The translations under genes and the position numbers were made by a program. Below the pieces are notes generated by a model that did not search any database, was not told the DNA's origin, and saw only the letters and a list, made by a program, of their open reading frames with translations. This document shows positions 33,432 through 44,475 of a stretch of DNA of 64,000 nt, in pieces. Each line of letters opens with the position of its first letter. The first letter of the stretch is position 1. Source of the DNA: Hordeum vulgare subsp. vulgare (lineage: Eukaryota > Streptophyta > Magnoliopsida > Poales > Poaceae); the NCBI RefSeq assembly GCF_904849725.1, contig NC_058523.1, positions 206,673,689 to 206,737,688 on the forward strand, in the 5' to 3' direction.

Positions 33432-36077
33432 TATCATCGGCGTCATGGAAGAAGTCGTTCCCACCCAGAAAATCTAGCAGTCATCAAAACACAACGCATG
33501 GGTGAGGTGGACGACAACGGAAAAGGAGCGCACGTGTTTTTGCCTTCTTAAGCTCTTAGTGGTGTGTGAAACAACCAACCTTATATTGGATGTTGGTATC
33601 CCTCATCCTCCACTTGTATGTAAATGACTAAATTTTTCACACACCTTGTCATTTATGAAAGGGCCATATAAGCATCTATGATTTTTTTATGAATTATTAG
33701 AAATAATAATGTAATAAAGCTTCAATAATTCCAACAAAGATTGGTATTTTTTAGGCATTTTATGCCATTTGCCACACGCCATGCTTCATTCAAACGACTA
33801 CTCTCCCCTACTCTGATGGTTTCACCTTCTTGAGTGAGGGAGGAGGTGAGGCCTCTTTACATGGTAGTTAGAAGTGTAGACTTGTCCATGGGGCAACTGG
33901 TGTTATGTCATTAGATTGCAAATCTCGGGTGCTCATGTGCATTGCCCAATGCTCGTTTGCGTCATCCTCTGTCTTTCCTCTATGGTGGAAGTGGACCGAT
34001 GGCGGTAGATCTGACACTTCCTGCCTCAATAAGCGTGGGGGTTGCGCCATGTGGTGTGATTATTCTCCTCTTCTTTTGTAGTCATGGTGCACGTCTCACC
34101 TAATATCTTGGTGCTCGACCTCGCGAGACCCAAGCTTCTGGCCCAAGCGAGGTCATCCCCAAAGTTGGGGAGGAGTCCGTGGTGTCCTACTGGACAGTGG
34201 CGGAGATAGGGGACCAACAATGGCATTGCCCCTTCACCCCTAACATCACTGATTTGCTACTAATTTAGAGATGAATAGTACATAATTTAGAAGGAATACA
34301 TGCATTAGTACAGTTTGGCCCCTGTAATCAAAAGGTGTGTCATTTGCGTCCTGATCTTTAATTCCCGGTCGTGCCACTGTTGCTCGAGCCATACGATGGG
34401 GGTCGTATGCATCATCATTGATGGATCCGGAGGACCATGGCGCCCATTTCAGTTGACCAGGTGCCTCGGACGATTCATCAAATCCTCAGGCCGAAGGGCG
34501 CAAATTTCATTCCCCCTAGCCATGATGTCGTCTTGGATGCAGCGATGCTTCAAGATGGTGTCTATGATGACCTGATGCTGGTGAGATTGGACTCGCCAGG
34601 AAGCAATTTTGGACCCGGTCGTGTTTTTTCCTATCGAGGGAGGATTTTTTTTGTAAAAAAATAGACATGTATGTTGTTTCTTCCTTGTGTAGGCTCTCGC
34701 TTGTGAGATGTTTGATTGAATGAAGAAGATTGCCGCACAATATATTTTGCAGGAGCTAGGTGTGTAACATTAGTTCGCATTAATTAATGGGCATGTGGTG
34801 GTTAACCCTATTCCAGTTAAGTGCAATGGACCATCCAATCCACATCAGTGTTAATACAGTTGGTTATTTACTTGCCAGCCTACAAGTGGAACTCATTGCG
34901 GGCAGCACACATGTGTCCACATCTGCCACATAACAAAAGTGCGTGTCCGCGGGTATCCCACTAAACAAATGTGGGTGTTCATGGGCGCCACTTGCCCACA
35001 TAATTTTTGAATAGATAGCAGTTGCATGCCCGGACTGCATTTGTTCATGGGAGCTACTTGCCCATATACAGCAGATGCATGCCTAGATGCAACAGGCACA
35101 TCTATTCTGAAGAGAGTAATCAGATATTCATTTATATCAAGTAGCAGAGTAATCAGCTATTCATACCATTAAATATTTTAAAAAATACATAATGAATTTA
35201 TAAAACTGCTTGCTCATTTCTTAAGACATTTGAAATATCAATCGACAACATCCTTGTTCAGATCTTGAAGGTTGCTTCTTCACCTTAACTGAGCACAAGC
35301 TAACAACAAAAGACTAATCCGATTCATGCCATCGTGTGCGTGGAGAACAGAAAAGAAGTTGTAAGTGTTGTTGTTGGTTGACAAATAAAGTGATCTTGAT
35401 TCTCTCTAAAAAATCATATCAACTAATAATAGATTATTTTTTTGAATTACAAACAATAACTATATAGTTAGCACTAAATAAAAATACTACTATTAATAAA
35501 TAGATAATGAGGAAAAGAGTTTGACATACATCTGAAATATGAAATATCTGAAATACAATTAGCACTACACTATATTTTTATTAACAGGGAACAAAGAACT
35601 CCAAATAGAGACCTTTGTTAGTGATACTAAGCAAAAAGAGAAGAATTAGCACCCAGAACTCCAAACAGAGAATTCTAAAAATACAACACAGAGAAACACT
35701 TGTAGGTGAAGATATAGTGATGGTTTTGGAAGTTAAGAATTAGAGTACTTCCAACTTGTAGAGCATAGTAGTATATGTCACGATTAGATGTATTAAGGTG
35801 GACAACCTTAGAGAAGGTTAAATGACTGGATATGTCAAATAAAAATGGAACAAACACCATATCTCTATGTCTACAGAGTGCAGACCATCCAGAGAGAATG
35901 CAAACAAGTAAATTATCATGGGCGCATAGCATATACATTTATCTTCTTACTCTGGCTCTAATCATGCGCCTTCGTATCTTTCTGGATCTGCAAAACACAA
36001 AACACAACACACAAAACACATAAATTATTAGATTAACTATGTTTATCAATTTTCGTGAAGAATAAAAGAAAAACTTA
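33432..36077. other. Low-repeat AT-rich region, no gene recognised
   Basis: About 2.6 kb. Short frames (for example 34437-34664) have no motif I recognise. The segment 34890-35095 holds two related stem-loop copies (separate entry). 35100-36077 is very AT-rich and may be the 3' flank of the hAT transposon whose coding region follows. I found no terminal inverted repeats. Confidence 0.5.
34890..35095. repeat. Two imperfect copies of a stem-loop motif
   Basis: ATGGGCGCCACTTGCCCACA (about 34981) and ATGGGAGCTACTTGCCCATA (about 35047) share flanks (CATTTGTTC / AACAAATGTG, GCATGCC(C/T)). Each can form an ATGGGC...GCCCAT stem. They look like a small duplicated element. Confidence 0.55.
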
Positions 36078-37330
36078 CTAACCATATGTTCTCAGCCATT
36101 CTTGTAGGAATATCAAAGCTTCGACGGTGGAGCAAGAAAGATTGCTCCTATAGTCACTGACAATGCATCCTCCGGAACTAAAGGCAGATTCATAAGGCAC
36201 TGTGGATGTTGAAATAGCCAATATGTCATGAGAAATGGTAGAGAGAACCGGATAATTGGGAGAGTTGATTTTCCACCATTCTAATATGGTCCAACTCTTT
36301 ATTCCTTGGATACAACTCCTCTTTCAAATATTGATCCAGCTGATTATTTGCTCGCCCTTTTTTGCAACTAATATAATGATCCCACTCTACAAGTGGATCA
36401 CCGTCTTCTTCATCCTCCTCCGCACGAGGACTCCCACAATATTCTAGTTGCTGATGAACAGGGATCTCTCGAGAGTACTCATCAAAAATATTTTGGATCG
36501 CTTTCTTTAATTTAAGCATCCATTCATTGGCTTCAGCGTCACTTCCAAAATCTTTTAACATATATTCAAGGAGATCAAACTTAAACCTTGGATCAAATAC
36601 GAGTCGAACACAAATTGACATGTATGACTCGTTCTAGTATTTCCCTAACTTTATTTCCATTTGCTGAACCATATGCACAATGGTGCTATTTTTACTTGAT
36701 GAATCTCTCTTCAATATCTTCTTGATCTTACATAACCGAGGGAAGTAGAGATGACTAGTTGGATAGTTTGATCCAGAGAGAAGATTTGTTGTTGTGTAAA
36801 ATCCTTTTAGCAATTTGCAAGTAGCTTAAGCCATTTTCCATTCAATAGGTGTTGGAAAATACTCGTAGTCTTGTCTTGCTCCCCTAAGGCATCAAATGCA
36901 CTTCTAAACGGTATAGCTGATTCAAGCATCAAATATGTGGAATTCCAACGAGTTTGTACATCTATTGAAGGTTGCTTACTAAAACAACACCCCACTTGAT
37001 TGATTATCTCTTGAAAATTTTGTCGTCTTGATTGTGAACGCCTTACATATTGGACAGATTCTCGAATGTTGCTCACGACACATTTCGTTGCAAGAAGAGC
37101 ATCTTGAACCATTAAGTTGAATACGTGAGGAGCACACCAAGAATGAAGCAACTTGCCTTTCAAGAGAAGACAACCTTTTTTAACCAAATTATCTCTTAAG
37201 TGTTTTATCATCGCGGTATTCACCGGGGAGTTGTCTAACGTGAAACCAAAGAGCTTATCCTCTAGAACAATGTGAACTAGCTCTCTTTGGTGAATAAACT
37301 CGTGGACTGACTCTCTATAAGAGTGTGAAC
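36078..37330 (-). pseudogene. hAT-superfamily transposase, C-terminal two thirds (broken)
   Basis: Minus-strand homology to plant Ac/Tam3/RICESLEEPER-like transposases. The middle domain (37223-36807) includes LLHSWCAPHVFNLMVQDALL, SNIRESVQYVR and DVQTRWNSTYLML. After a frameshift near 36810 comes a segment with FYTTTNLLSGSNYPTSHLYF and a TAG in place of a Trp codon (near 36635). The frame 36621-36226 follows (VFDPRFKFDLLEY; DQYLKEELYP). A further one-base frameshift near 36260-36280 leads into the hAT dimerisation domain (hATC), SPNYPVLSTISHDILAISTS and ESAFSSGG, with the stop at 36078-36080. The transposase would cut and paste the element; it is inactive here. The BED zinc finger was not found. 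Confidence 0.82.
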
Positions 37331-37801
37331 AATAATAGGTCAGACTATAAGGATTCAGTTAACAATAATAGGTCAGATATGTATGCTCACAACATGAAAT
37401 ATGAAACACCTTACTGCTTCTACGTGAACATTTACCCATTCAGACCCATAATTGAAAAGATATAGATCAACCCAAAGTTGCACAGATCGTAAAAATGGCA
37501 CCACATCAAATCGACACTTAACATGATAATTAAAATTCAGCTAACTTATTTTTGATAATTAATGTTCAGCTAGCTTATTTCTAATAATTAAAGTTCATCT
37601 AGCTTATTTTTCTTTCCACCCACCCATCCAATCTGAAACAAACTGAAAGGGTTCAGGACAACCTGAATCATTCATAAGTCTAATTAAAGTTCAGGTTGAA
37701 TGCATTGCTTATGGAGAAAATAATATAAGCATCATTGATAATCTTGGGCAGAGCAATATAGTTTAACACCATCAAGAATTCAAGATTCTCAAGTCCATAT
37801 C
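37331..37801. other. Spacer, possible intron or deleted hAT N-terminal region
   Basis: AT-rich and without a usable frame. The phrase TTCAGCTA(A/G)CTTATTT recurs near 37536 and 37566, with a third diverged copy near 37595. It lies between the hAT-like body and the upstream frame at 37802-38197, where the transposase N-terminal half would be expected. Confidence 0.45.
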
Positions 37802-38197
37802 TCAAGGGGATAACCGGATAACTACCTTGCTAGGTTCTTCTTGGACAACAACAGTCTTCTTCATCTTGCAGCCGGACCTTTGGAATTCAGGTTGTTTCTT
37901 GCTCGCATCGCCGGTGACGGCCATAGTGGAGGTAGAGGGCGGCGCCGCTGGGGAGGGCATGAACGAGATAAACGGCTTCTCCGTTCCGACCGTGGGGGTG
38001 TTGGAAGGCGGTGTTGGTGCAGCCGTGGGGGAGGTAGACGGCGGTGCACGTGCAACCATGAGGGAGGTGGACGACGGCACTTGTCCAGCTGCGGGAGAGG
38101 TGGACGACGGTGTTGTGGCGGCTACCATGGAGGTTGAAGGTGGCACTGCGGCGTCCATGGAGACGACGGATGTGGACGGCAGCGCCAAGCCGTCCAT
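37802..38197 (-). CDS. Ser/Thr/Pro-rich repeat frame, possible hAT first exon
   Basis: 131 codons, starting MDGLALPSTS. Residues 19-73 are five 11-residue units of the PPSTSxxxAxx type. The end is basic (SGCKMKKTVVVQEEP), followed by a possible splice donor AAGGTAGTT near 37830. Its position upstream of, and same strand as, the hAT body fits an N-terminal exon, as some plant hAT proteins start with low-complexity sequence, but no homology confirms it. Alternatively it is a minisatellite frame with no function. Confidence 0.35.
   Translation of the reverse strand: MDGLALPSTSVVSMDAAVPPSTSMVAATTPSSTSPAAGQVPSSTSLMVARAPPSTSPTAAPTPPSNTPTVGTEKPFISFMPSPAAPPSTSTMAVTGDASKKQPEFQRSGCKMKKTVVVQEEPSKVVIRLSP
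37979..38143 (-). repeat. 33-bp coding minisatellite, about five units
   Basis: Five diverged 33-base units on the minus strand encode the 11-residue PPSTS-type repeat. On the plus strand the common element is GAGGTGGACGGCGGT with variants. Confidence 0.65.
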
Positions 38198-39309
38198 GTG
38201 AAAGATGGAAGATAGCGCTAAACCGGTTATCGGGAAGGCGGCGACGGCGAAACACCTACCCTAGCATCGTGCGAAGAGGGGAGCCAGGAGGAAAGAAACG
38301 AGAGATTAAGTGGGTTAGAAAAAAAAAACATGTGTCGGTTCACTTAACCCACTTTATAAATCGCAGGTTTCGCGGGCGTCCATGAAATATAATTTAAATA
38401 GGCTTTTATGTAGGCATCGTAGACAGCAGGTGACCACTTGTAGCCTGATTTACTTGGCTCTGTAATGGCTCACATCTGAGGCTCTTCATGTTCCCTCGCG
38501 CGCGAGAGCATCTCAGCTGATGTACTTGGAAGGTGCACCAAGACAGTGAATGTCACTGTCTTAGTACTCATTAAACATGCATGACCGTCTGTTTTTTCTA
38601 ATGAAAAATAGCCTCCCGTTTTTCCATGACATGTACACCACGACTTGTTTCTGAATGTGGCGCACCGTGAGAAAGCTCGACACGGACCTTCCCATAGAAA
38701 TACCTGTCCTGTTACAACCTATAGATAGTAGAGCCCAGGTCCCTCCGTCTGGATTCCATCACCAATCCACTTGACAAGAACTAGCCAACACGCTTAAACA
38801 AGGAATGCTGGTGTGTTCTCGGATGAGATCACCCGACGACTTCCCCTGGATCGATATACTTCCATGCAAAGACTTACACATGTTCAAGCGTACAGGCACA
38901 TTTATGGGTAACATTGCCAATGAGGCCAGTAGCTTACCCTGCACGGTCGACATCCTTCCATGGAATGACTGTTGAATGGTAGAGACACATTTATCGGTAA
39001 TGTTGTCATTTCAGGCGGCCTTACAGTTGTTTTAAACTTGTCCGGCAAGGCTAGTCCGGTGGGTCGTACTGATCTTTTGTACGGCCCCGTACCCCGTGGG
39101 TGCGTGGCCGCGGGGCAGCGTCTTATTTCTGGCCTGAGAGAGACACTGTTGTTAGCTGCTCGTGCGCGGCTCCTGTTATTAGCTCCTGAATGTTATGTGA
39201 CAAGTGACAATGTTGCCCAAGAAAGCTTTCGCCGGGAGTTTCGGGAGTTTCGGGGGCACTGTGGGGGATCCTATCTAGCATGGGAAAGGTCTAAGGCAAG
39301 GGGACCCAA
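38198..39309. other. Unassigned spacer
   Basis: I see no gene and no known repeat. The phrase ACATTTAT(G/C)GGTAA followed by (C/T)(A/G)TTG recurs at about 38899 and 38987. It may include 5' LINE or other decayed repeat sequence near 39100-39300 (GGGAGTTTCGGGAGTTTCGG is a short direct repeat). Confidence 0.45.
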
Positions 39310-40911
39310 TCCTCCTTTTTCTTTTTGCTTGTCATCGACCCGCTACTACACATTCTTGATAAGGCCACCACACAAGGCAATTTGTATCAGCTCACGGGAA
39401 ATACCACAACTCTTCGCGCCTCATTTTTTGCGAATGACGCCGCGGCCTGGCTGCCATTCGTTGTGATGGCTTGGATCTGCATGATATTTTGCAACATTTT
39501 TCAGCTAAGTTCACGCCTTTTCCAATGACATACCTTGGGCTTCCCCTTTCGGTCATGAGTCTTAAGACGGCGCACTTCTTGCCACTTGAAGATAAAATAG
39601 CCCACAAACTAGCTCCTTGGATCAAACAACTCATGACGGCCCCTGGTAGGACTATTCTGGTTAAGGTGGTCCTCACCGCCATAGCCATCTATACCACCAC
39701 TTTGCTTGTCCTCCCAGCTGAGGTTATGAAAAGGATTGATGCCCTCAGACGTGCCTTCCTGTGGGCAGGCTGCAACAAGGTCACTGGAGGCAAGTGTAAA
39801 ATTAACTGGGAGCGCGTCTCTCGACCGAAGATTATGGGTGGGCAAGGTGTCTTGAACCTAGTAAAGTTTGCCACCGCGCTCTGCCTAAGATGGCTCTGGT
39901 TCGAGTTGCCCTCGCAAGCAAAACCATGGCTGGGGCTTGGCATCCCCTGTGATGATGCCGACGGGAACCTCTTCGCGGCGGCCACAGCGGTGAAGGTTGG
40001 CAGCGGCAACAAGGCATGATTCTGGAAATCACCCTGGCTCAAGGGGCTGTGACCTATGGATATTGCGTCTGGAATCTTCAAGATTACCAAGAAAAGGGAC
40101 TGCTTGGTTGCTAAGGCTCTATCTGATAACATCTCGGTTTCCCAGATTAAGTTTACTGACGGTATTTCTCCGGGCCACATCCAAGAGTTCGCCACCCTTT
40201 GGGATAAGTTAGAAGGGGTGGTTCTTGACCATGACATGCAAGATACGATCACCTCGAAGTTCACGGATAATGGTAGTTTCTCGACGCCCTGTGCCTACAA
40301 GATGCAATTTGAGGGGTGCACCATCACACCGCTGCTTAAGACAGTTTGGAAGGTTTGGGCCACCCCAAAATGTAAGTTCTTTGCTTGGTTAATCATCCAA
40401 AATAGTGTTTGGACGACAGATAGGCTCTAACATAGGGGTGTCCAAATTGCGAACTGTGCACTCTTTGCAGCCAAGTTCAGGAATCGGCGGCCTATCTTCT
40501 CTTCCAGTGCCGCTTCTCACTTGCAGTGTGGAACTCGGTCAAAGAGATCATGACGACAGACTGGGCAAACATGGCCACTCTGGAAGACTCGTGGGGCAAT
40601 CTCGCCCTCGTGCGCTCGCCAAATAGGAAAGGTCTGGCATCCCTCCTCATGATTGTTTCCTCGGAGCTTTCGAAAGAGAGCAATTCCAGGGTCTTCTAGA
40701 ATGCTTGTGCGCCTTCGACGATCATTGTGGGCAAGATCTTGGAAGATGCAAGGCTATAGGTTTGTGCAGGCTCCAAGGGTTAGATGTAATTTTACCTCAC
40801 GAGCGATTGTTTTATTCCCGCCGCTTTGTGGCTTGGTCTTCGAACCTTGAAAACTCCTTATTAATTAATGAAATGGAAAGTCTTTTGCTTTGTTTAAGAA
40901 AAAGGCAAAAG
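39310..40911 (+). mobile_element. L1-type LINE, 5'-truncated, RT C-terminus plus zf-RVT (broken)
   Basis: Homology begins with VIDPLLHILDKA and the catalytic region, which reads RASFFANDAAAW (family: Y/F-A-D-D), so one catalytic Asp is Asn. Frame 39471-40019 holds TYLGLPLS, a segment ending GRTILVKVVLTAI, MKRIDALRRAFLWAG, GGKCKINWERVSRPK and a segment ending ALCLRWLWFE, all classic for the C-terminal part of plant LINE reverse transcriptases. After a stop at about 40017, the zf-RVT zinc domain follows (KVWATPKCKFFAWLIIQN), with a stop near 40428, and CALCSQVQESAAYLLFQCRF shifted beyond. There is no endonuclease domain, so the copy is 5' truncated. No target duplication was identified. Confidence 0.82.
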
Positions 40912-40997
40912 AGCAAATATTAACTAATATAATAGTGTTTTTAGATCACTACATTGTAATGATCTAAAAACGCTTTTATATTAGTTAACAAAGGGAG
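40912..40997. mobile_element. Stowaway-like MITE remnant (Tc1/Mariner)
   Basis: A near-perfect hairpin: TTAACTAATATAATAGTG and the following TTTTTAGATCACT on the left pair with AATGATCTAAAAACGC and TTTTATATTAGTTAAC on the right. The right end reads AAAGGGAG, then TA at 40998-40999, as in Stowaway elements (CTCCCT termini, TA target). The left terminus is lost or merged with the end of the LINE. Confidence 0.75.
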
Positions 40998-41045
40998 TAA
41001 AATATATTTGGAGCAGGTTCTACTTTTAACTATTCAAGTTTTAAT

Positions 41046-41090
41046 ATGTCCCTCCGTAACATAATATAAGATGTTTTTTATACTTTATTT
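41046..41090 (+). mobile_element. Second Stowaway-like fragment
   Basis: GTCCCTCCGTAACATAATAT followed by AAGATGTTTTTTATAC resembles the left end of a Stowaway MITE (CTCCCTCCGT). The opposite end was not found. Confidence 0.5.
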
Positions 41091-41099
41091 TCTCCAAAC

Positions 41100-42154
41100 A
41101 GCCTAAACTGAGATGGTTGAGAAAGAAGTAGCCAAGCTGATTTATTGGGGCCTTGTCTATATGCGAAAATCCCAAGGGGTTCTGGGAGTACTTAAATTAG
41201 CTACTCAAAACAAAGCCTCTTCTTCAACATGGAAAATTTGTCGTGGGTAAATCTTGTTTGGAAAACTTATTATTCAGAATCCCCACCCACTGGCAAAAAT
41301 GAGGGCTCCTTCTGATGGAAATTACTTGTTACACTTATCCCTTATATAAAGAGTTTGCAAAATGCACTTTTGGATCTCGGAGGACAATCATTTTCTCGGA
41401 AGATGGATGGAAAGAGAAGTCACTTGCAACCCAATACCCTGAACTTCACTCTTTTGCTATCACTAATAACACATATGTGTTTGATATGGCAAATACTCAG
41501 GATCTCGAAGATAAATTTCATAGCCATCTATCATTCAAGATCATGCATAATTCATCACTATGCAACATGTCATCACTCGGATCAATGGAACTCTGGCCAT
41601 TTATGACAGGGCGAGTACAAGGGGTCTACTCAAGAGAAAATATTTCTTCATCCCCTCTTACAATTGTGTTCTTTGCAATTCAAATTGCGAGGAAAACATT
41701 CTTCATCTACTATGGGACGGCATTTTTGTTCAGCAATGTTTGTCTAAAATATACCTCACAAAGAAGAGGGGCATTTCTTTCAACGATGAGGTACCGTTAA
41801 TGCACCAAATTCTACCGAAAGGAATTGCCATGGACATCATTATTTTGGGATGCTATTTGGATACATAGAAATGGGATCTTCTTAAGGAATGAGCGATCAA
41901 GCTCAAGGAACTGGAAGTTCCTATCAAAAAAGGACCTCATGTTAGTCAACATAGAACTAAAGCTAAATTTCTAGATTTCCTTCTTCTGTCGATAGAAGAT
42001 GATCTCAACTCTTCATAATTTTTACCATGTTCGGAGGATCTGGTATTGGATAGTTGCACCCACATGCTGATTGTAATTCTTCTTTGTAAATATTTACTTT
42101 TATTAATAAAAATTACCATAGAACAACTGTTCTACGGTCTAGGCTTCAAAAAAA
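41100..42154 (+). mobile_element. Second L1-type LINE 3' end, heavily decayed
   Basis: Pieces in all three plus frames fit the RT C-terminus and zf-RVT region of a plant LINE: QGVLGVLKLATQN, then LSWVNLVWKTYY, then FSEDGWKEKSLATQYPELHS, and later CVLCNSNCEENILHLLWDG (the CxxC...H zinc motif). Many frameshifts and stops. It ends with TTTATTAATAAAAATTACC and a short A tract at 42148-42154, typical of LINE 3' ends. Its sequence differs clearly from the LINE at 39310. Confidence 0.72.
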
Positions 42155-43489
42155 GGCTGCTGAGAAGACCCGCGCTCATGTGTGTGGCCGTCGTCCCTGA
42201 CACACACATGTGCATCACACGTATATATACATGACATGTTTGTATTTATTATGTATACAAAGTGGGATGGAAGCCTGTCTTCTTACATTTATAATATCCA
42301 AATATGCAAATAGCTTGGATGCAAACCCTAACTACAATAATATGTGTGTGTTGCAACAGAATATAAACATTCTACTATGTTAGTCTGTGATTTACCTACC
42401 CATATTAATTTGAGTGTATAAATAAGTATTTATCAAATCCCGACTCTAATTTACCTTAAGTTTGTTGTGAAGTTTGCTAAGTAAATTAAATAAAAATTAG
42501 TTCATAAGGTAAATTAAAATGGTTGGTACCATAGATGGAAGGTGGGATAAAGGGATGGTGAAAAGAAAAATGAAACATGGAACTTTACATTCAGAGGTAG
42601 AGATTTTCTTCACAACATCATCATCCTCACACCGACACTACATGCTACATGCGTTGCTCCTCATTTTTCAACCATAGCCTACCCACATCCACGTTACATG
42701 GGGTTCGTTATGAAGTGTGCACGATGATTATTGCCCATTAGAGCGAGCCCCAAGACATTGTTTAAGTAAGAAGAGCATCAAATCTCTCTTTTGCGACAGT
42801 TTTGGTTTTGGCTTTGGCTGTGCCGGCCAATAGGCCTTACAACAAGCACCATGCACATTCCACTCGAAGGCCCATAGGATGATGTTATGCATCCTCCCGA
42901 ATGCTCCCCTAGTTCATAACGGCCTAACAACAGCTCCTACGTGACAAGTATTGCATCAAAACGCCCATGTTTCGCAAATGGGCGCTCCTCACTAGATTGG
43001 CATATTGAAGTAAAACCTTAGTGATTAGGACCATACGACACACATTTTTATAGTGGTTTTCTGTGTTTTTTTTCATTTATTTCTTTAAAAGCCCACTTGA
43101 AACATTCTTAGGAAAACAGAGAACATTTCTTGAAAAAATTGAACAATTTAAAACGTGTGCAAACATATTTTGAAGAAAAATAGAATGTTTCCTAAAGTTC
43201 TAAAATAAATATGGACATAAGTTTTACTTTCTTAATGTCGCTACTTTTCAATCGAGTAAATTTTAAAAAAATTCCAAAATGTGATCACTTTTGAAAATTT
43301 GTGAGCGTTGTTTAAAATAAATAAAATAAAAACATAAAAACATAAAGAAAGCAACAACAAAAAATAAAATAAAAAACCTTCTATAAGATTCCTAAAACCA
43401 CCTATTGCTACTGATTGGCCCAACCCATGAGCTCGAGCAAACAACAAAATAAACTTATATAGGATTTCTGGCAATTTTTATTGGGAGTC
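42155..43489. other. Unassigned AT-rich spacer
   Basis: No gene and no recognised element in about 1.3 kb. 43080-43400 is A-rich, with short frames rich in Phe and Lys only. Confidence 0.5.
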
Positions 43490-43679
43490 CCTAATCAGTG
43501 CTACACGCGCCCGAGCAGGAACTGGCGCGTGCGGCAGCTTGCTTTTGGGCCGGCCCGGCTACACGAGCAGACTCCAACCGCTCGACTCGCTGTGTGCGGA
43601 CGCTCGTCATTTGAGTCGCGATTACCAGTTTCAACCGTTGACTTTTAGAAAGAGATTAAAAAAATATAAAAAAAAATCG

Positions 43680-44175
43680 AGAGTCCAAAACGGTATACGA
43701 ATTTTGAGAAAGATCATTTAAATTTTAGAAAACTTTATCAAATTTGAAAGAAATAACGATTTTGGAAAAAGTTTATTGGTTTCGAAAAAAGATCATGGTT
43801 TTGAAAAAATTCACCAAATTTTTAAAAAAGTTCACCGATTTTTAAAAATTTCACCAATTTTGGGGAAAATCATCAAATTTGAAAAAAAAGTTCACCAATT
43901 TTGGAAAACAGTTCATCAAATTTGAAAGGAGTTCATCAAATTTGGAAAAATGTTCACCGATTTTGAACATGGTTCATCGAATTTGGAAACACATCATCAA
44001 GTTTGAATTTTTTTTACCTATTTTGGAAAAATTCCATCGAATTTGAAAAGTGATCTTCAAATTTGAAAAACAATTCACCGATTTTGCCAAAAAGTTCATC
44101 GAATTTGAAAAAAATAATCAAAATTGAAAAAAGTACAAACATTTAAACACAGTTCATCATTTAAAAAATTAAAAG
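43680..44175 (+). repeat. Degenerate TTCATCGAATTTGAAAAA array
   Basis: About 20 loosely conserved units of 20-30 bases alternating TTCACC/TTCATC with AATTTTGGAAAA or AATTTGAAAAA. A second array of the same type is at 45480-46030. No frame runs through it. Confidence 0.75.
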
Positions 44176-44256
44176 AACAAAACTTGATAAACTCTTTTCA
44201 AATCGTAGAATCAGGTCAAAGAAAAAAAAAGGAGAATGAAAGAATAAAAAGGGGAA

Positions 44257-44475
44257 ATGGTTTTAATTGGTCAGAACCTGCTTTGTGGTAGCGTGAGCAT
44301 ATCTTACCTTGGAAGTCCAAGGTTTGAATCCCGTTCAGCTCGTTCGTTTTTGCAAATCAAAACATGGGGGAAAACGCTACATGGGCCGGCCCAGCGCGGG
44401 CGCTGCTGGCGCTCGTTTGCAAAATTACACTGTAACGGATGCCTGTGGCACCAAATAGGATTTGCCATTCTTATT
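44257..44475 (+). repeat. tRNA-like (SINE-like) module 1
   Basis: An A-box-like TGTGGTAGCGTGAGC (44284-44298) and a B-box-like GGTTTGAATCC (44321-44331) have the spacing of a Pol III promoter, but the sequence does not fold as a normal tRNA. It is followed by a GGGCCGGCCC palindrome and the shared tail. Confidence 0.5.

Larger units (their letters stand above)
43490..44475. repeat. Composite repeat module 1 (GGGCCGGCCC, TTCATC repeats, tRNA-like part)
   Basis: It starts near GCTACACGCGCCCGAGCAGG, has GGGCCGGCCC at 43547-43556, a degenerate short-unit array at 43680-44175, tRNA-like A and B boxes (44284-44331), then a second GGGCCGGCCC at 44383-44392 and CACTGTAACGGATGC...ACCAAATAGG. The last part is shared with module 2 (46165-46385). 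The superfamily is unknown to me; a non-autonomous DNA element or a composite SINE are both possible. Confidence 0.5.

Noticed and set aside
34437..34664. Possible small host gene
   Set aside because: 75 codons without motif, promoter or splice evidence; not better than chance.
44284..44331. Functional tRNA gene (also 46177-46234)
   Set aside because: A and B boxes are present, but no consistent acceptor or anticodon stem can be drawn; SINE-like or decayed at best.
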